A stretch of 64,000 nt of DNA, taken from contig OX578147.1 in assembly GCA_951213105.1 (NCBI GenBank), positions 123,907,642 through 123,971,641 of the forward strand, given 5' to 3'. This stretch comes from Amaurobius ferox (taxonomy: Eukaryota > Arthropoda > Arachnida > Araneae > Amaurobiidae). How positions within the stretch are numbered: position 1 is the first letter of the stretch; the number at the start of each line of letters is the position of its first letter. The notes under the pieces were generated by a model, which was not told the DNA's origin, ran no database searches, and was given only the letters and a program-made list of their open reading frames with translations. Below, in pieces: positions 36,465 to 48,309 of the stretch. The translations under genes and the position numbers were made by a program.

Positions 36465-37066
36465 TGTCAACTGTTTTCGAAGGCAAAACCAGCTTCTTCA
36501 GGCTGGCTGGTAGTCAGATTTTCGAAGTGGGCTTAGCCCTCGAAATTTGTCCCATAGCTGCCATTTCAGGGCTCAAAAGAAAGGGATGGCAGACTTGCCC
36601 TGTGGGGGTGAGACAGCCCAGTGGTTAGAGCGAGGGAATTACACACGGACAACCCGAGTTCAATTTCCGGCACTGCCCAAACTGCTCTCGTGTTTAAGCT
36701 GAGTACGAGTACGTTAAATATGTGGGTCCGTAAATCATTTCGAGAGGTTGATGGTAAGAGAAGGAGGATACAGTTCATGCGGTCACCCCCGCTGGGTTTC
36801 CGTCTAATTAAGGTGACATTTCCTGGCCGTCTAAACAGATACCTCAAACCTTTGGGTAACCGGCCGTTTAGACAGTTGTTCATACCATAGGGTGAGTCGG
36901 GCGGTCTGAGTCTTCCACGTTTTCTGGCAGGTCAAACCACAGGAAACTATATTATTAGTCTGTGGGTCAACTGTTTTCGAAGGCAAGAAAACATCTTCAG
37001 GCTTCCTGGTAGTCAGAATTTTCGAAGCGGTCAGACGGTCTGGGTCGAAGAAGAAGACTTGCCCTG
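36465..37066. repeat. ~100-140-bp direct repeat flanking a SINE
   Basis: GTCAACTGTTTTCGAAGGCA ... CTGGTAGTCAGA ... ACTTGCCCTGT occurs at 36465-36604 and 36966-37066. The left copy is longer (extra sequence near 36530-36590). The unit's class is unknown. Confidence 0.75.
36606..36895 (+). mobile_element. tRNA-derived SINE, plus strand
   Basis: CAGCCCAGTGGTTAGAGCG (A-box region) and GAGTTCAATTTCC (decayed B box) head a body with GAGTACGAGTACGTTAAATA and CGAGAGGTTGATGGTAAGAG, the complement of the minus-strand SINEs elsewhere. The tail region reads CCTGGCCGTCTAAACAG. Clear flanking duplications were not found. Confidence 0.8.
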
Positions 37067-37162
37067 TAAGCGTATTCCCGAGTTTATTAGAACTTATTAT
37101 ACCAAAATGCTTAAGGTGGCCAAGTATGTGAAATTAAAATAATTACTATTGTAATTTTTAAA

Positions 37163-37164
<2 letters not shown>

Positions 37165-37229
<65 letters not shown>
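37165..37229. repeat. (AT)n microsatellite
   Basis: Uninterrupted AT run of about 65 bp. Confidence 0.95.
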
Positions 37230-37231
<2 letters not shown>

Positions 37232-39040
37232 ATCACAAAAAATTATAATGTTATGATTTACATGCTCAAATTCCAAGCTCCAATACGAGATTGCTACTGT
37301 TACAAGCGCATTTGTATATAAACGTTTAATTTTACTGCAGAAGAAACCCCTTCATATCTTCTCTGCAACAGTGTTGATTATATCTTACCTGTTTCGCAGT
37401 AATAATGCCTCAGTGAATTGAAATCGTGACAAGTGAACTTCGTTTGTCTTCGAAAAGGCAGACTGAGTATCCCCCGTATAATATTATTAAAAAGCGTGAA
37501 GGCAAGGTGAAGTTTTCACTCTTTTTATTGCAGAAAAGATCTCTCTACACTAGCAGTTGTTATTAACAATGTATCCAAGATAGTAACTATATACACATGA
37601 TTGCATGGTAATAGGTAGCATCGCATTGCAATGCTTTAACACTATGACATCAATATCAACGTCAATAGAAGCTCTTTGAAACTGCAGTTTATACTTAGCT
37701 TTCACTATAAAATGGCAATTCACTATCAAAGTATGAAGATAGACTCTCCAACTCGCTTTATTTATCCATAGAAGCAAAACCATGGAGTATCTGGAAACTT
37801 GGTAAAATGTTCTAGTTTGAAATGGTTTTATAAAATAAATTTTGCATGAGACTATCAGGCAGTAGTATTTTTCAACAGTTTGCATTTGTCATCTGCCTTT
37901 TGGAATCTTCAGTTCATTTTTGAATCTTCAGTTCATCAACATCTCCTCCCTAAGCTGCGAAGCAGAATGCGATATTTCTTGGGGGAAAAAAAAGAAAAAA
38001 AAATCGGCATCTTTGTTTCTAAGAATAATCAAAACCTTCTAAGCATGAGTTAAATATGATACCAAATTAAGAGATTTCTCTTGAGGAAAAACAGACAATG
38101 GTAGGCTGAAGAGTTCGTTATGAACAAATAAACTGACATAGAAATCCTTCTTCTAAAATAAAACTGAGGTTTTTAAAGAAATATTCCATATATTCTCACA
38201 AATCTCATGTAAATTCAATTAATGGTTCGAACAAAAGTTAGGACACTTTCATGGTTTTCGATTAATAAGATGTCACAAAGGAGATTTGAGAAGAACTCTT
38301 CTTTTTCTAATAAGGAATGTACTGAAAGAGCATCTTGAAGTGCATTTAATGTGCATTAAGATTGTTTCTGAAAACCTATTTTATTGACAGTTCCAAGTCA
38401 GTTTCTGACGACAGGAATTGACATGACATTTGACAGTGCAATATTGAAGCGATGGATACATCTAATGTTTGCATACCTTAACTTGACGTCTTCCTATTTA
38501 GCTCAGATCCACTTGTAACACATTGTATTGCTCTAACATGAATGTAACACCAATTCAAAGACTATTTTTTATTTCAAAAGTACGATCTTAAAAGAACTTC
38601 AAATAGCATGAAACACTCTAAGCAAAACATAGACTCATCAAGAACAGTATTTTTGGCGGTGATCGCAGGAAATAAGACGATAACATGATAGATAAGGTAA
38701 TTTCTAAGTTGTTTAAACGCGAATGTGAGAATTATAAACTGTCCGCTGGGCAGCATGTTTAAAAATACAAGAAGACAACAAAACACAGTTGAAACAAATA
38801 ATGAAATAAATATGGTATTAAAAATGTATAAAATTGAAAATACACAATAACACTGAGCTGAACAGTCAAATAGAATTCAAGACTAGTTATGGTTTTAAAT
38901 TTCTTTTAGAATTCGGGTGGGACTTCGGTTTTTCGAGCCCTTTCCTAGCTAAGTGTCTGTTTTCAGGACAAGCAAGAAGCGCAACCTGGTAGATTTGTAG
39001 GGCACGTACAACTTTGTAAATAAATCCTCTTTCCCCTGGG
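37230..39040. other. Unassigned stretch
   Basis: No repeat end or protein family recognised. The longest frame (37550-37885, minus, 111 codons) shows no domain I know. Confidence 0.4.
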
Positions 39041-39044
39041 TTCT

Positions 39045-39545
39045 TAAAGAGTCAGTCCAAGGTACGTAAAGAGTTAATCCACGAGGCTTAAAGAGTCAGT
39101 CCAGGATACGTAAAGAGTTAATCCACGAGGCTTAAAGAGTCAGTCCAGGTACGTAAAGAGTTAATCCACGAGGCTTAAAGAGTCAGTCCAGGGTACGTAA
39201 AGAGTTAATCCACGAGGCTTAAAGAGTCAGTCCTGGGTACGTAAAGAGTTAATCCACAAGGCTTAAAGAGTTAATCCACGGGGTTTAAAAAATCAATAGA
39301 GGGAGTGTAAAGAGTCAATCCAGGGAGAGTAAAGAGTCAATCCAGGGAGAGTAAAGAGTAAATCTAGGGAGAGTAAAGAGTCAATGCAGGAAGAGTAAAG
39401 AGTTAATCCAGGGAGAGTACAAAGTCAATCCAGGCAGAGTAAAGAGTCAATGCAGGGAGAGTGAAGAGTTAATCCAGGGAGAGTAAAGAGTTCATCCAGG
39501 GAGAATAAAGAGTCAGTCTAGGGTGCGTAAACAGTCAGGTTCGTT
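39045..39545. repeat. Minisatellite of ~20-bp units
   Basis: About 24 units of the type GTAAAGAGTCAATCCAGGGA. The left half alternates two forms (AAAGAGTCAGTCCAGG and AAAGAGTTAATCCACG) as a ~42-bp higher-order unit; the right half uses one form (AATCCAGGGAGAGTAAAGAG). There are no unique spacers, so this is not a CRISPR-like array. Confidence 0.92.
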
Positions 39546-40262
39546 GGCGTAAAGATTTGCGAGTTTAATATATTACACGAATTCTATTCTCCCCCCTCCA
39601 CTATATCTGTCTTGTGAACTACGAATTCTATTGATAAGATTGTGTTACATACGTTGAATTCAATACAGCCTTTGAATTCAATTGACAAATAACACTACTT
39701 TGATAAACATAAAATTCAGTATGTAATAATTCTGTAAACATGCTATATCAATTATCAATGATGAAACTGGATAAATTTTGATGTTTGTGTCTGTTTTCGA
39801 TCAGCTTCATGACAAACCTAACCCATCGGCAGGGTCGCGATAACAATGTTTCCGGCCCTTGTCACAAAGATGAATTCGGGCCCCTCCTTTGTACACATAA
39901 TAACTACCCATAGCTAAATATCAGGTGTACCAGCAGCTTTTATAATTATTTTTAGTTCATTATTTTTTTATTACATTTGCAAATTATGCATGTACAAAAC
40001 AACAACATGTCAGAATAGGGTCAAATAACGCTTTTTCGAGTTTTCTATAGGTGAAGTTTTTTACCGCTTCACCAAAAGAAACCTTTTTGATTAATTTCAC
40101 CTCGATAGACAATACTGCAATTGCTATTAAACAAGTCTGCCCCATTGCGCTGCGCATCTAGTTTTTTACTTTTTTTAGAGATCAAAATGACCTTTCTTCC
40201 TTGCGTTATTTGAAGGGAGCATAAGAAAAATGCCCAGCAAGATGACCATGTTTGGGAACATA
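39546..40262. other. Unassigned stretch left of the LTR element
   Basis: No supported gene. The frame at 40069-40362 (minus) runs into the LTR and has no recognised domain. Confidence 0.4.
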
Positions 40263-40697
40263 TATGGGGATCACCACTTTTTGGGAGTGGTGAGAGACGA
40301 ATAACCCCCTGTATTATTGCGTATATCAGCATAGCGTCACTCACTCGTAGTATAACATACAAGAAAAGACAATAGGTATAAACTTAACCATTTAATAACG
40401 AATAACTTTAACTCAACTAGAAATAGATATGTATTACATTATTACATGCTTGGCTTTAAAATGCCATAGCAAAAAGATCAGCTGACTAGCAGCTAGATAC
40501 ACTCATGGCGAGCGAATATCTCGAGATGCGTACTTAGAGTTCAGGTCTTGGAACTCTGATGCTTGAAGCTTTGTAACTTTGAAGCTTGAAACTCGAAAAC
40601 TGAAGTCGTGACGATTGCAGAACATGAAATACATTGCCAGAGACATGCGCATTAACAGCCTTGAATGGTCGAGCAGAAAATTGCAAGCGGCACCACA
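40263..40697 (-). repeat. 3' LTR of gypsy-type element
   Basis: About 435 bp matching 44846-45274 with roughly 10-15% visible differences. On the minus strand it starts TGTGGTGCC. A purine-rich tract (TGGGGGAGAGAA, minus strand, about 40699-40713) sits immediately upstream, as expected for second-strand priming. The divergence between LTRs points to an old insertion. Confidence 0.85.
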
Positions 40698-43390
40698 GCA
40701 GTTCTCTCCCCCACAGACTGAACCCCGGCTTCCGGCCTGAAATCGCACCACGAACTTAGACCGCCGGCCAAACCTATTCAAACTATGGTTGCTAAAAATG
40801 GGAGTATTAAACAAATTGGTGCGCTTACCTGCCTCGGGACTAGGCAAGTAAGTTGGCTTGACTCTGCCCAACGAAACATTTTGCTTTTGGTTATTTTGAA
40901 GAATAGTGATGCTGTCCTTCATAAAACAGGAAATAGTCCTTGATAGGGTAGCACCAATGGTCTCTTGACCGCATATACCCGCAAAACACATGGAAACAGC
41001 TTTTTAAATCTTTGGATATATACACATTTGGCGCCGAGTGATTCGATGACGGGATCGTCTCAACTTTGATATCTGATCCCTGACATTTTGTGTAAACTCA
41101 GTTGGGCCTATAACATCTCGATTGGAACTCTGTAGCAGGCAGGTGGAATGCTGTACCATACACCAACTCAGTCGGCGCAGCGTGCACCTCCTCTCTCACG
41201 GCCGATCTTAGCGATAATAGCATTAATGGTAAAGCCTCGCTTCAACGAACTAGATCTACGGTCATTAGGGCCGTTTTCAAGGTTCTGTGAAATCGTTCCA
41301 CCATTCCATTCGATTGAGGATGGTACGACACTTCTGCACTCCTAAGTATTTGGATCAACACTGGAAAAGTCGAGTTTTTTTTGCTCCTCTGTCTGTCGTA
41401 ATGACTTCTGGTACTCCAAGGCGTGCTACCCAACTGTTAAGGAAGACCGCAGCCATCGTCTCAGCAGTCTGATCAGGAATCCGGACTGCTTTCGGTCAAC
41501 ATGTATATCTACCCGACAAACTTATAGTGTTGATTCTAGACAAATTATCAGCGACCATATTTTCGTCCCCCAGAATATACCTAATATCGGTTGAGTACCG
41601 ACTGATTAGTTCCAAATGTCGAGCCTGTCGAGCAAGAGTTATTCAGCTTTTGGTTAAAGGCATGCGTTAGTGGCTTATAGTCAGTATAAATAATTACCCT
41701 ACGACCTTCCCACATATGGTTAAAATGCCTTACAGCTGCATAAACTCCTAATAACTCCCTTTCAAACGTGTTGTATTTAACTTGCGCTAGGGAAAGCTTT
41801 TTAGAAAAAACCCTAAATGTTCCTGACCTTCTTCAACCTGCTGCTGCAATACGGCACCTGTCGATATCTCAGCATATACCATCAATACTAACGGTACATC
41901 CGGAGCGGAATGCACGGGAAGTGGTATCAACAATAGCCTTTTTACAAAACTCAAACGCCTCCCTAGCTTCATCAGTCCAAACGATAAGTGTTTTATCATT
42001 CTTACGCTTATTCCTAACAAGTTCATACAGCTGAGCCTGTTTCTCTGCTGCACCCTTCAAAAACCTGTGATAAAAATTCAACATTGCCAAAAATGTTCTC
42101 AAATCCTTATCCGTAGTAGGGCACAGATATTGAACCAATTTGCCAACCTTTTCCGGCAACGGAGAAACTCCCTTATCCGATATTAAAAATCTCAAAAAGG
42201 AAATTTTAGAGACACCAAATTCCCATTTTTGTAAGTTTACTACCAAACCATAATCACTGAATTCTTTTAATAATCTCTAAGAGTTTCTTATGTGTTTCCT
42301 AATCATCAGAAAAAACGAACACATCATCTAAATACGATAGACAAAAATCAAATTCACGAAGAATATTGTTCAAAATGCGTTGAAATGTACTACCAGCATT
42401 AAGTATTCCATACGGCATCTTAGCTCGAATAACCCTATCGAGATAGTTACAACAGTGTTACATGCATCACGGGATTCAACTGGAATTTGCTGATATGTGT
42501 GAACAGAGTCAACCTTTGAAAAAATCTTTTTACCACTTAATCCTATCACAAAATCACGTATGTGGGAAAACGGGTATCTATGTGTGTAAACGGGTACCTA
42601 TGTGTGGAAACGGGTACCTATCAGGAGTCGTAACTTTGTTGACCTCTTGAAAATCTCCGCAAATTTTCCAAGTATTGACCTTTTCTTTACCATATGAATA
42701 GGACTAGCCCACAGACTTTTTGAAGGTCTTATCACACCTTGTTCCATCAGAACTTTGAATGCCGTTGTTAACGCCACCAACTTTTCTGGATTCAATCTCC
42801 AAGGCTTTGAAAAAACAGGAGGATTGGTAGTCTCAATACAATGAGTAATTAAACCACTATCGTGTTTTAACTTCATTTCTGGGTTAGGACCAAGCACCTG
42901 AGGAAATTTGGAAATTATGGAATCATACGGAGTTCTTCCACTAGTTAGCGACAAACTTACAGATGGTCCAGAAATAATCGAACAGCAAGTGAACAATTGA
43001 GTTTCGTTGTCACAAATTCGCCTGTTCTCTAAGTCCACCAAAAGGCCGAACCTTTTCAGAAAATCAGCACCTAAAATGGGTGTAGTAATATCAGCTATAG
43101 TCAAGTTCCAATTAAATTTCCTCCGAAGTTCAAAATCCAAATCCAACCTAATATTACCAAATGTTTTAATAACAGATCCATCAGCTGCAAATAATTTCAA
43201 ATCTCTTGGGTCCTTTCGCGAAGTAAGTCTTTTGGAGTAACAACTAATAGCAGCTCCTCTATCAAGCAGGAATTTAGTTTCAGTAGTTCATTCGTATATA
43301 AAGAGACGGCAACCAGCATTCTTTTTGTCTGCTGACGATAAAACAGAAACAGACGTGCTCACTAGTTTCCCGATCACTTACTTACATGGA
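40698..43390 (-). pseudogene. pol: gypsy-type pol, decayed
   Basis: Reading leftwards on the minus strand: an aspartic-protease-like segment with LGADFLKRFGLLVD (about 43050-43100); an RT start with EQGVIRPSKSLWASP (about 42700-42760); the RT catalytic YLDD (about 42325-42340); RT connection and RNase H (FLRFLISDKGVSPLPEKV at about 42170; TDYKPL at about 41670); the integrase end HPQSNGMVERFHRTLK (about 41270-41320); and a C-terminal RFGRRSKFVVRF (about 40740-40780). Frameshifts and stops break it. The integrase zinc-binding N-terminus and the first part of its catalytic core are not found: near 41510 the sequence passes from post-RNase H directly into the late core. A small tandem repeat (GGTACCTATGTGTGGAAACG) interrupts RT at about 42565-42620. 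Not functional. Confidence 0.88.
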
Positions 43391-44152
43391 GCGGTACGTT
43401 TATGAGCTTTCTCTTTAAATCTCTCGTGATACCAACAACTCACTTGAGATTGAACCTGATGAAGATCTATATCTTTCGCGTTTGAAACTACCACTTCTAG
43501 TGAGTTTAGGTTTTGACCTAGTTATGGAATTGAAATTCTGAACTGCATTTCTCAATTCAGTCATCTCTGTTCGGATTTCGCCCAAAGCAGAAGCACTTCC
43601 TAAAACACTCGCCATCACTGTATTATTTTTGGGACCCTCCAAATTGTGTCAGCGATTTTTACAAGCTTAGATAATGCAAAAGATTATTCCGAGCAAACAC
43701 TAAGAATTTGTTGAACTTGAGAAGGTAATTTTTGCATCCATAGCGTACGTAAAGCACTTTCATTAAGCTTGCCTCCATTCAAACTCTCTATCTAGCACAG
43801 TAACTACGATGGGCGTTGAATGCCTAAATGCAAGTCATTTAACAATACTCTTAACTTCGAGTCTTCTAATTGTTCATAATAAACTAAAACTCGTTCTTTT
43901 AAAGCATCACAAGCTTTCTCAGCTGGGGGGTTAAAAATAATATCAGGAACACATTTCAGTATCCGTCTATCAAGTGCCATAACTACAGAAATTCCTGTTA
44001 CATAAACTGCGATTCTATTTGAGCAAACTACAACGTCGGATCTGATTCCCAAAAATTAGGTGCCTTAAAAGCTACCCTACACAAACTTAACTGTTCCGGC
44101 TGTATTTCAAGCTGAACCTGACCATTTTTCTCAATTAAGTTATTCCCCGACA
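43391..44152 (-). pseudogene. gag: gypsy-type gag, decayed
   Basis: Starts at ATG 44152 (minus, MSGNNLIEK). It has a capsid-like segment with FWESDP and, further on, LRVLLNDLHLGIQRPS (about 43800-43850), typical of arthropod gypsy gag. A basic linker and CWYHERF (about 43430), the start of a zinc-knuckle-like motif, follow; a later Cys reads as Arg. An in-frame stop follows FWESDP, and the frame shifts before the linker, so no full gag can be made. The ~690 bp between this ATG and the 5' LTR look like leader sequence; I did not identify a convincing primer-binding site. Confidence 0.8.
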
Positions 44153-44845
44153 TGTTTATTAACTTGAAGGAAATCCGCCGTTCTGTAGTATCAATTCGAA
44201 AAATTTAACTCGATTTCAAATCTATTATCATACAGCTGAATTAAAAAAAATTACATCCCGTACATTACCGTACGTAATATCATATATATCCGAGGACAAC
44301 GCAACTTTCGAACGCTTTTCACGACACAAAATTACATTGTGAAAACACTCTCTTAATATTAAGCATGTGTAAAGAAAGTGTAAAAAATTTTTTCCATTAA
44401 ACGAATAATTCAGAATAAAAGACAAGATTTCTCAATTCCAAAACACTATATGCAGTGAGAAACATTAAATACGTAAGCCCTAAAAAGTTGAAACACAAAT
44501 TTCATTGTATACAGCATTTAACTGGGACGACATTCAACATATAATATCATTCAACTTTGTATCCCATACCTGGAAATCTAACTCTACCCATCAAAATCAG
44601 AAAATCCGACATGCAAGAAATTTCACAATGACAAAATTTGCACACATATCAGGTCGCAAAAACCATCTCAAACTTTCACCTACCTGAATTTCTTTAACTG
44701 AGATTCTTGCCATTAAAAATTTCGGATCCACGAACAGAACTGTCAATCGGCATTCTAAGCTGCAGCGTAGGCTTACATCTGTATTAAAACTTTCGAACGT
44801 CGTACTTTTTTCTTGTACAGGACGAGATTCACTATACTTTCGAAC

Positions 44846-45274
44846 GGGTCACCACTTTATGGGAGTGGTGAGAGACGAATAGCCCCCTATATTATTACGC
44901 ATATCAGCATAGTGTCACTAACTCGTAGTATGACATACAAGAAAAAACAACAGATATAAACTTAACCATTTAATAACGAATAACTAACTCAACTAGAAAT
45001 AGATATACATTACAGGTTTGCATGCTTGGCTTTAAAATAACATAGCAAAAAGCTCAGTTAACCAGTAGCTAGATATACCCATAGCGAGTGAATATCTCGA
45101 GATGCATACTCAGAGTTCAGGTCTCGGAACTCTGATGTTTGAAGCTTTGAAACTCTGGAAATTATAGTCGTGGCGATTGCAGAACATTAAATGCATTGCT
45201 ACAAAAATGTGCATTAACAGTATTGGCTAGGCAAACAGAAAACTGTGTAGTCCCGTAGTAAAGGTGGCACCACA
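44846..45274 (-). repeat. 5' LTR of gypsy-type element
   Basis: Counterpart of 40263-40697: GGGAGTGGTGAGAGACGAAT, ACTTAACCATTTAATAACGA and the outer TGTGGTGCC (minus) are shared. The flanks do not show a clear target duplication. Confidence 0.85.
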
Positions 45275-45639
45275 CATGCATTCTAATTCGCGGTCTTTGT
45301 TGATGTTGTACAAAGCAAATCGAATTATTTGTGAGTGACTTCTTTCTTCAAAGTAAACTCCACAAAATTTGAAGCTTTATGCAACCTACATGTTAACTAC
45401 ATGCAGGTTTGTAAAACTTTTGCAATTTATACTACAAACTGCAATAATGCATTTTGAAATCCTTCTTCCATCCCTTTTGACTTAGGTGATCTATCGTCAT
45501 GTTACTAAAGTCGAAGAAAATACAAATTTTATTGCTCGGATCTTCGTATAACTTCAATCTTTTATTTAATCCTGCCATCATAGTATCGTATAGTGGGTAA
45601 AAGAGTGAAAATGATATATATATTTTTTCTCTTTATAAC

Positions 45640-46500
45640 TGTGCTCCATGTAGCCAATTCCAATTTTGTCAAAAATCCATTTTTCTTTGGCATTGGCTTC
45701 ATTTCAATTTTGAATTGCCTGTTAATTGTCAGATTTATCCCTATACTTAGATATCTTCGAAGCCCTAATTAGTTAGGTTTTGCATAAATTTGCAATGCAA
45801 CTGGCACAAATGAACAGTAGTTCCAAAGTTGATTGGCAGGTTCTGGAGAGATTTTGATTCGAGGTCAAAGCTCTGATGCTTTGAAGAACACTCATGATCT
45901 CACGGTATCTATTCTTTATATCTGCGGTGGCAGAAACAATGGCAAAGTCTGAACTCTGCATTTTCAGGTACAGCCGCTTGTTTAAAGTATGTTGCAGCCA
46001 CACAGTGAATAGATACTAATCAAAACGATTCCCCACGGCAAGTTCTTGCAGAACAACTTGTCGTGTAATCCGAAAACCTCTTAATTGCCTTTAACTGCCT
46101 TCTTGGTTTTGTCAACTAAATTTTCCAAACGATACCATCTTGAGTTGCTTGCCAATAGGAAAGGAAAAATCACCTGCATCAGGGCAAAATAATGTAGTGA
46201 AAAACTGTTGCAGTAACGGCTCTATTGATCGTCAAATTAAGAGAATGGCTGGCCATGGTACATGGTACGAAAACTGTAACTATTTCCCTTGCGTATTGTT
46301 TCGGGAGTGTTGTTTATTCTAGCTAAGATACAACAGACAGTCGATATGTTCAATGCATTGTTTAAGCTTATTTCTCGACAACGTTTGATATCAATTCTCA
46401 TAGTTTTCAATGTAGATGAAATAGTTTTTCATGTAGGTACTGGTATGGGCTTCAATTGGAATAAATCTTACGATTTGCTCAACTGGCTTGTCTTCTGATG
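45640..46500 (-). pseudogene. hAT-like (DUF4371/ZMYM-type) transposase relic
   Basis: Minus-strand translations in shifting frames resemble the catalytic region of hAT-type proteins with a DUF4371 domain. From right to left: RFIPIEAHTS, then a segment like 'RC-x3-SLNNALNIS' (family pattern RGQ-x-YDNA-x-NM), then PCTMAGHSLNL (pattern PC-x3-HSLNL), then a helical region with LNKRLYLKMQSSDF (45930-45990). At least three frame changes and several stops are present. The identification is by remembered family pattern, so moderate to low. Confidence 0.5.
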
Positions 46501-46711
46501 TTACAATACGAAAAATGAGCATCATAGCTTGCTTGACTTCTCGAAGAATGGAATCTTTAAAGATTCATCCCATTAGCAATATGAAGTACAGAATGGGGTC
46601 GAAACAATTAGACGATTTGTAACTTGAAAATGAACACTGTAATTAAAAAGTAAATATTTACTAGCTAAATAAAAGCTAACTATTTGCATAGGAAAGCATT
46701 ATGCCACAAAG

Positions 46712-47037
46712 TCATTTTTTGAAGATAATGTCACTCAAGTGAGTTCCACCGGACATCAGGCAAACCTTAGCACGTTGTCGCACATTGCCCATCACTTCCC
46801 TTAGCATGATATCTGAATTCGTGGGATTTTCAGAAGCCTTCTTGTTGACAACAGATGCAGTAGTCCTAAACTCTTTCACCCAATTTAATATAGTTTAGCG
46901 TGTTTGAACCTCGCCATTTCTTCAGATGTCAATATGTCATTAAAAAACACGCTGCGTTACGGTAGCGAATTCGTTGCTTTTAAAAAATGCTTCCACAACA
47001 AACTAGGTGTTCTTGCGACCAACGCTCCAATTGGGGG
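46712..47037 (-). pseudogene. Tc1/mariner-like transposase, catalytic core deleted
   Basis: The minus strand begins with FVVEAFFKSNEFATVTQRVF, the first helices of the helix-turn-helix DNA-binding domain of arthropod Tc1/mariner-like (DUF4817-type) proteins. It then gives WVKEFRTTASVVNKKASENP, and soon after the C-terminal end NVRQRAKVCLMSGGTHLSD...IIFKK and a stop at 46712. The DDE catalytic region (normally some 150-200 residues) is missing between them, as in internally deleted non-autonomous copies. An in-frame stop and a frameshift near 46900 add decay. Terminal inverted repeats were not identified. Confidence 0.6.
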
Positions 47038-47519
47038 TTAGGGTCAAAAATTTCTGACGAAAACAAAAAAATACCGTTAAAATAAATCACATTTATAATT
47101 GATCAATAATTATATATTTTAAATGGTAAAAGTTAGGATAATCATGTTTTAGGAAATGACTTGAAAACATATATAAAGAACTTAAATTTTGAGGGGGTAT
47201 GCCCCCCCCCCCCCCCCCACACCACCACCACCTTGACTACGTCCTTACATAGAGTAATTGGTCTAACCCGATTCAGTCTTAGACTCGGTACAGTTGGATA
47301 TTAAGCTTGTATTATGCTTCTTAAAAAATTATGATTTTCACAGTTAAATAAATCATTTGACGGAAGGTACTGAAGACGATTACCGTAGGTCGTTCAAAAG
47401 ATTACAACTTTTTTTTTTACGTTAATAACATCTATGGCTGGGGCTTCTATGGCTGAAAGAAGGATCGTTACTAAAAAATGTAAAAATTTTGAACTGTTAT
47501 ATCCCCGAACCCAATAGAT
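47038..47519. other. Unassigned, with poly-C tract and GGACGTAGTCAAGG
   Basis: A C17-type tract (about 47203-47219) is followed by CACCACCACCACC and, on the minus strand, GGACGTAGTCAAGG. No gene seen. Confidence 0.5.
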
Positions 47520-48309
47520 AAAAATCTGATGTGGACAGCACATGACTTTCCCTGCAGACTTATATTCACGTTCTATTTATTTAAATTAAATTTAATTCAC
47601 TTTTAATTTAATTTTCGCTCTCATTTGAAAACTGGACTTATTTTCAAAAATGGTGTAGGAAAAATACGAAAAACTAAAATATCTCGAGAACGGCTGGTCC
47701 TAGTGTAATTGGGTTGGTCTTATTCTTTTCTTCGCTAAAAATTACGTATTAAACAAGCATTTAATGACTATATTTGAGCATACGTAGATCTTAAGTTTAG
47801 ATTTTGATGATTTTTGCGGGCCATATTGCAAAAAAAGGCAGGTTATTTTTTTCCGAATTATACCAAAATCTAATCAGCACCAGGGTGGCCTACAAGCGAC
47901 TTATCTACCAAATTTTGTGAAACTCGGTCCATTAGTTTTTCAGTTAGAGTGGATACAAACTTTCGCGGGCTATTTCGCAAAAAAAGGCGGGTTTTTTAAC
48001 CCGAGTCATACCCAAAACTAATCAGCACTAGATTTGTGCACAAGTGACTTATCTACCAAATTTTATGAGATTCGGTCAATTAGTTTTTTAGTTAGAGTGG
48101 ATACAAAATCTGCACAGACAAACAGACAGACACACAGATAGACACACAGACAGACACAGACACACACACACACACAGACGTCACGCTAAAAATAGTTTTT
48201 TCGTATTCTAGAGGTCTCGAAACGTGTAGATCCGTCGAAAACTCGAGTTGCGATTTTCGACATGATTCCAATACTTTCCCTATACATTACCATGTATTGC
48301 AGGGAAAGT
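47520..48309 (+). mobile_element. Family A element, isolated copy
   Basis: Complete copy with TCTGATGTGGACAGC at the start, a long mixed (CACA/GACA) tract at 48112-48178 and the GCAGGGAAAGT hairpin at its end. Flanks are GATA before and AAAAATG after, so it also sits at an A-run. Confidence 0.85.

Noticed and set aside
39045..39545. CRISPR-like regular array
   Set aside because: Units are contiguous 20-bp repeats without unique spacers, in a eukaryotic context.
41026..41040. TGGCGCCGAGTG as a retroviral-type primer-binding site
   Set aside because: It lies on the wrong side (near the 3' LTR, between integrase and the pol C-terminus) for a minus-strand element and is not adjacent to an LTR.
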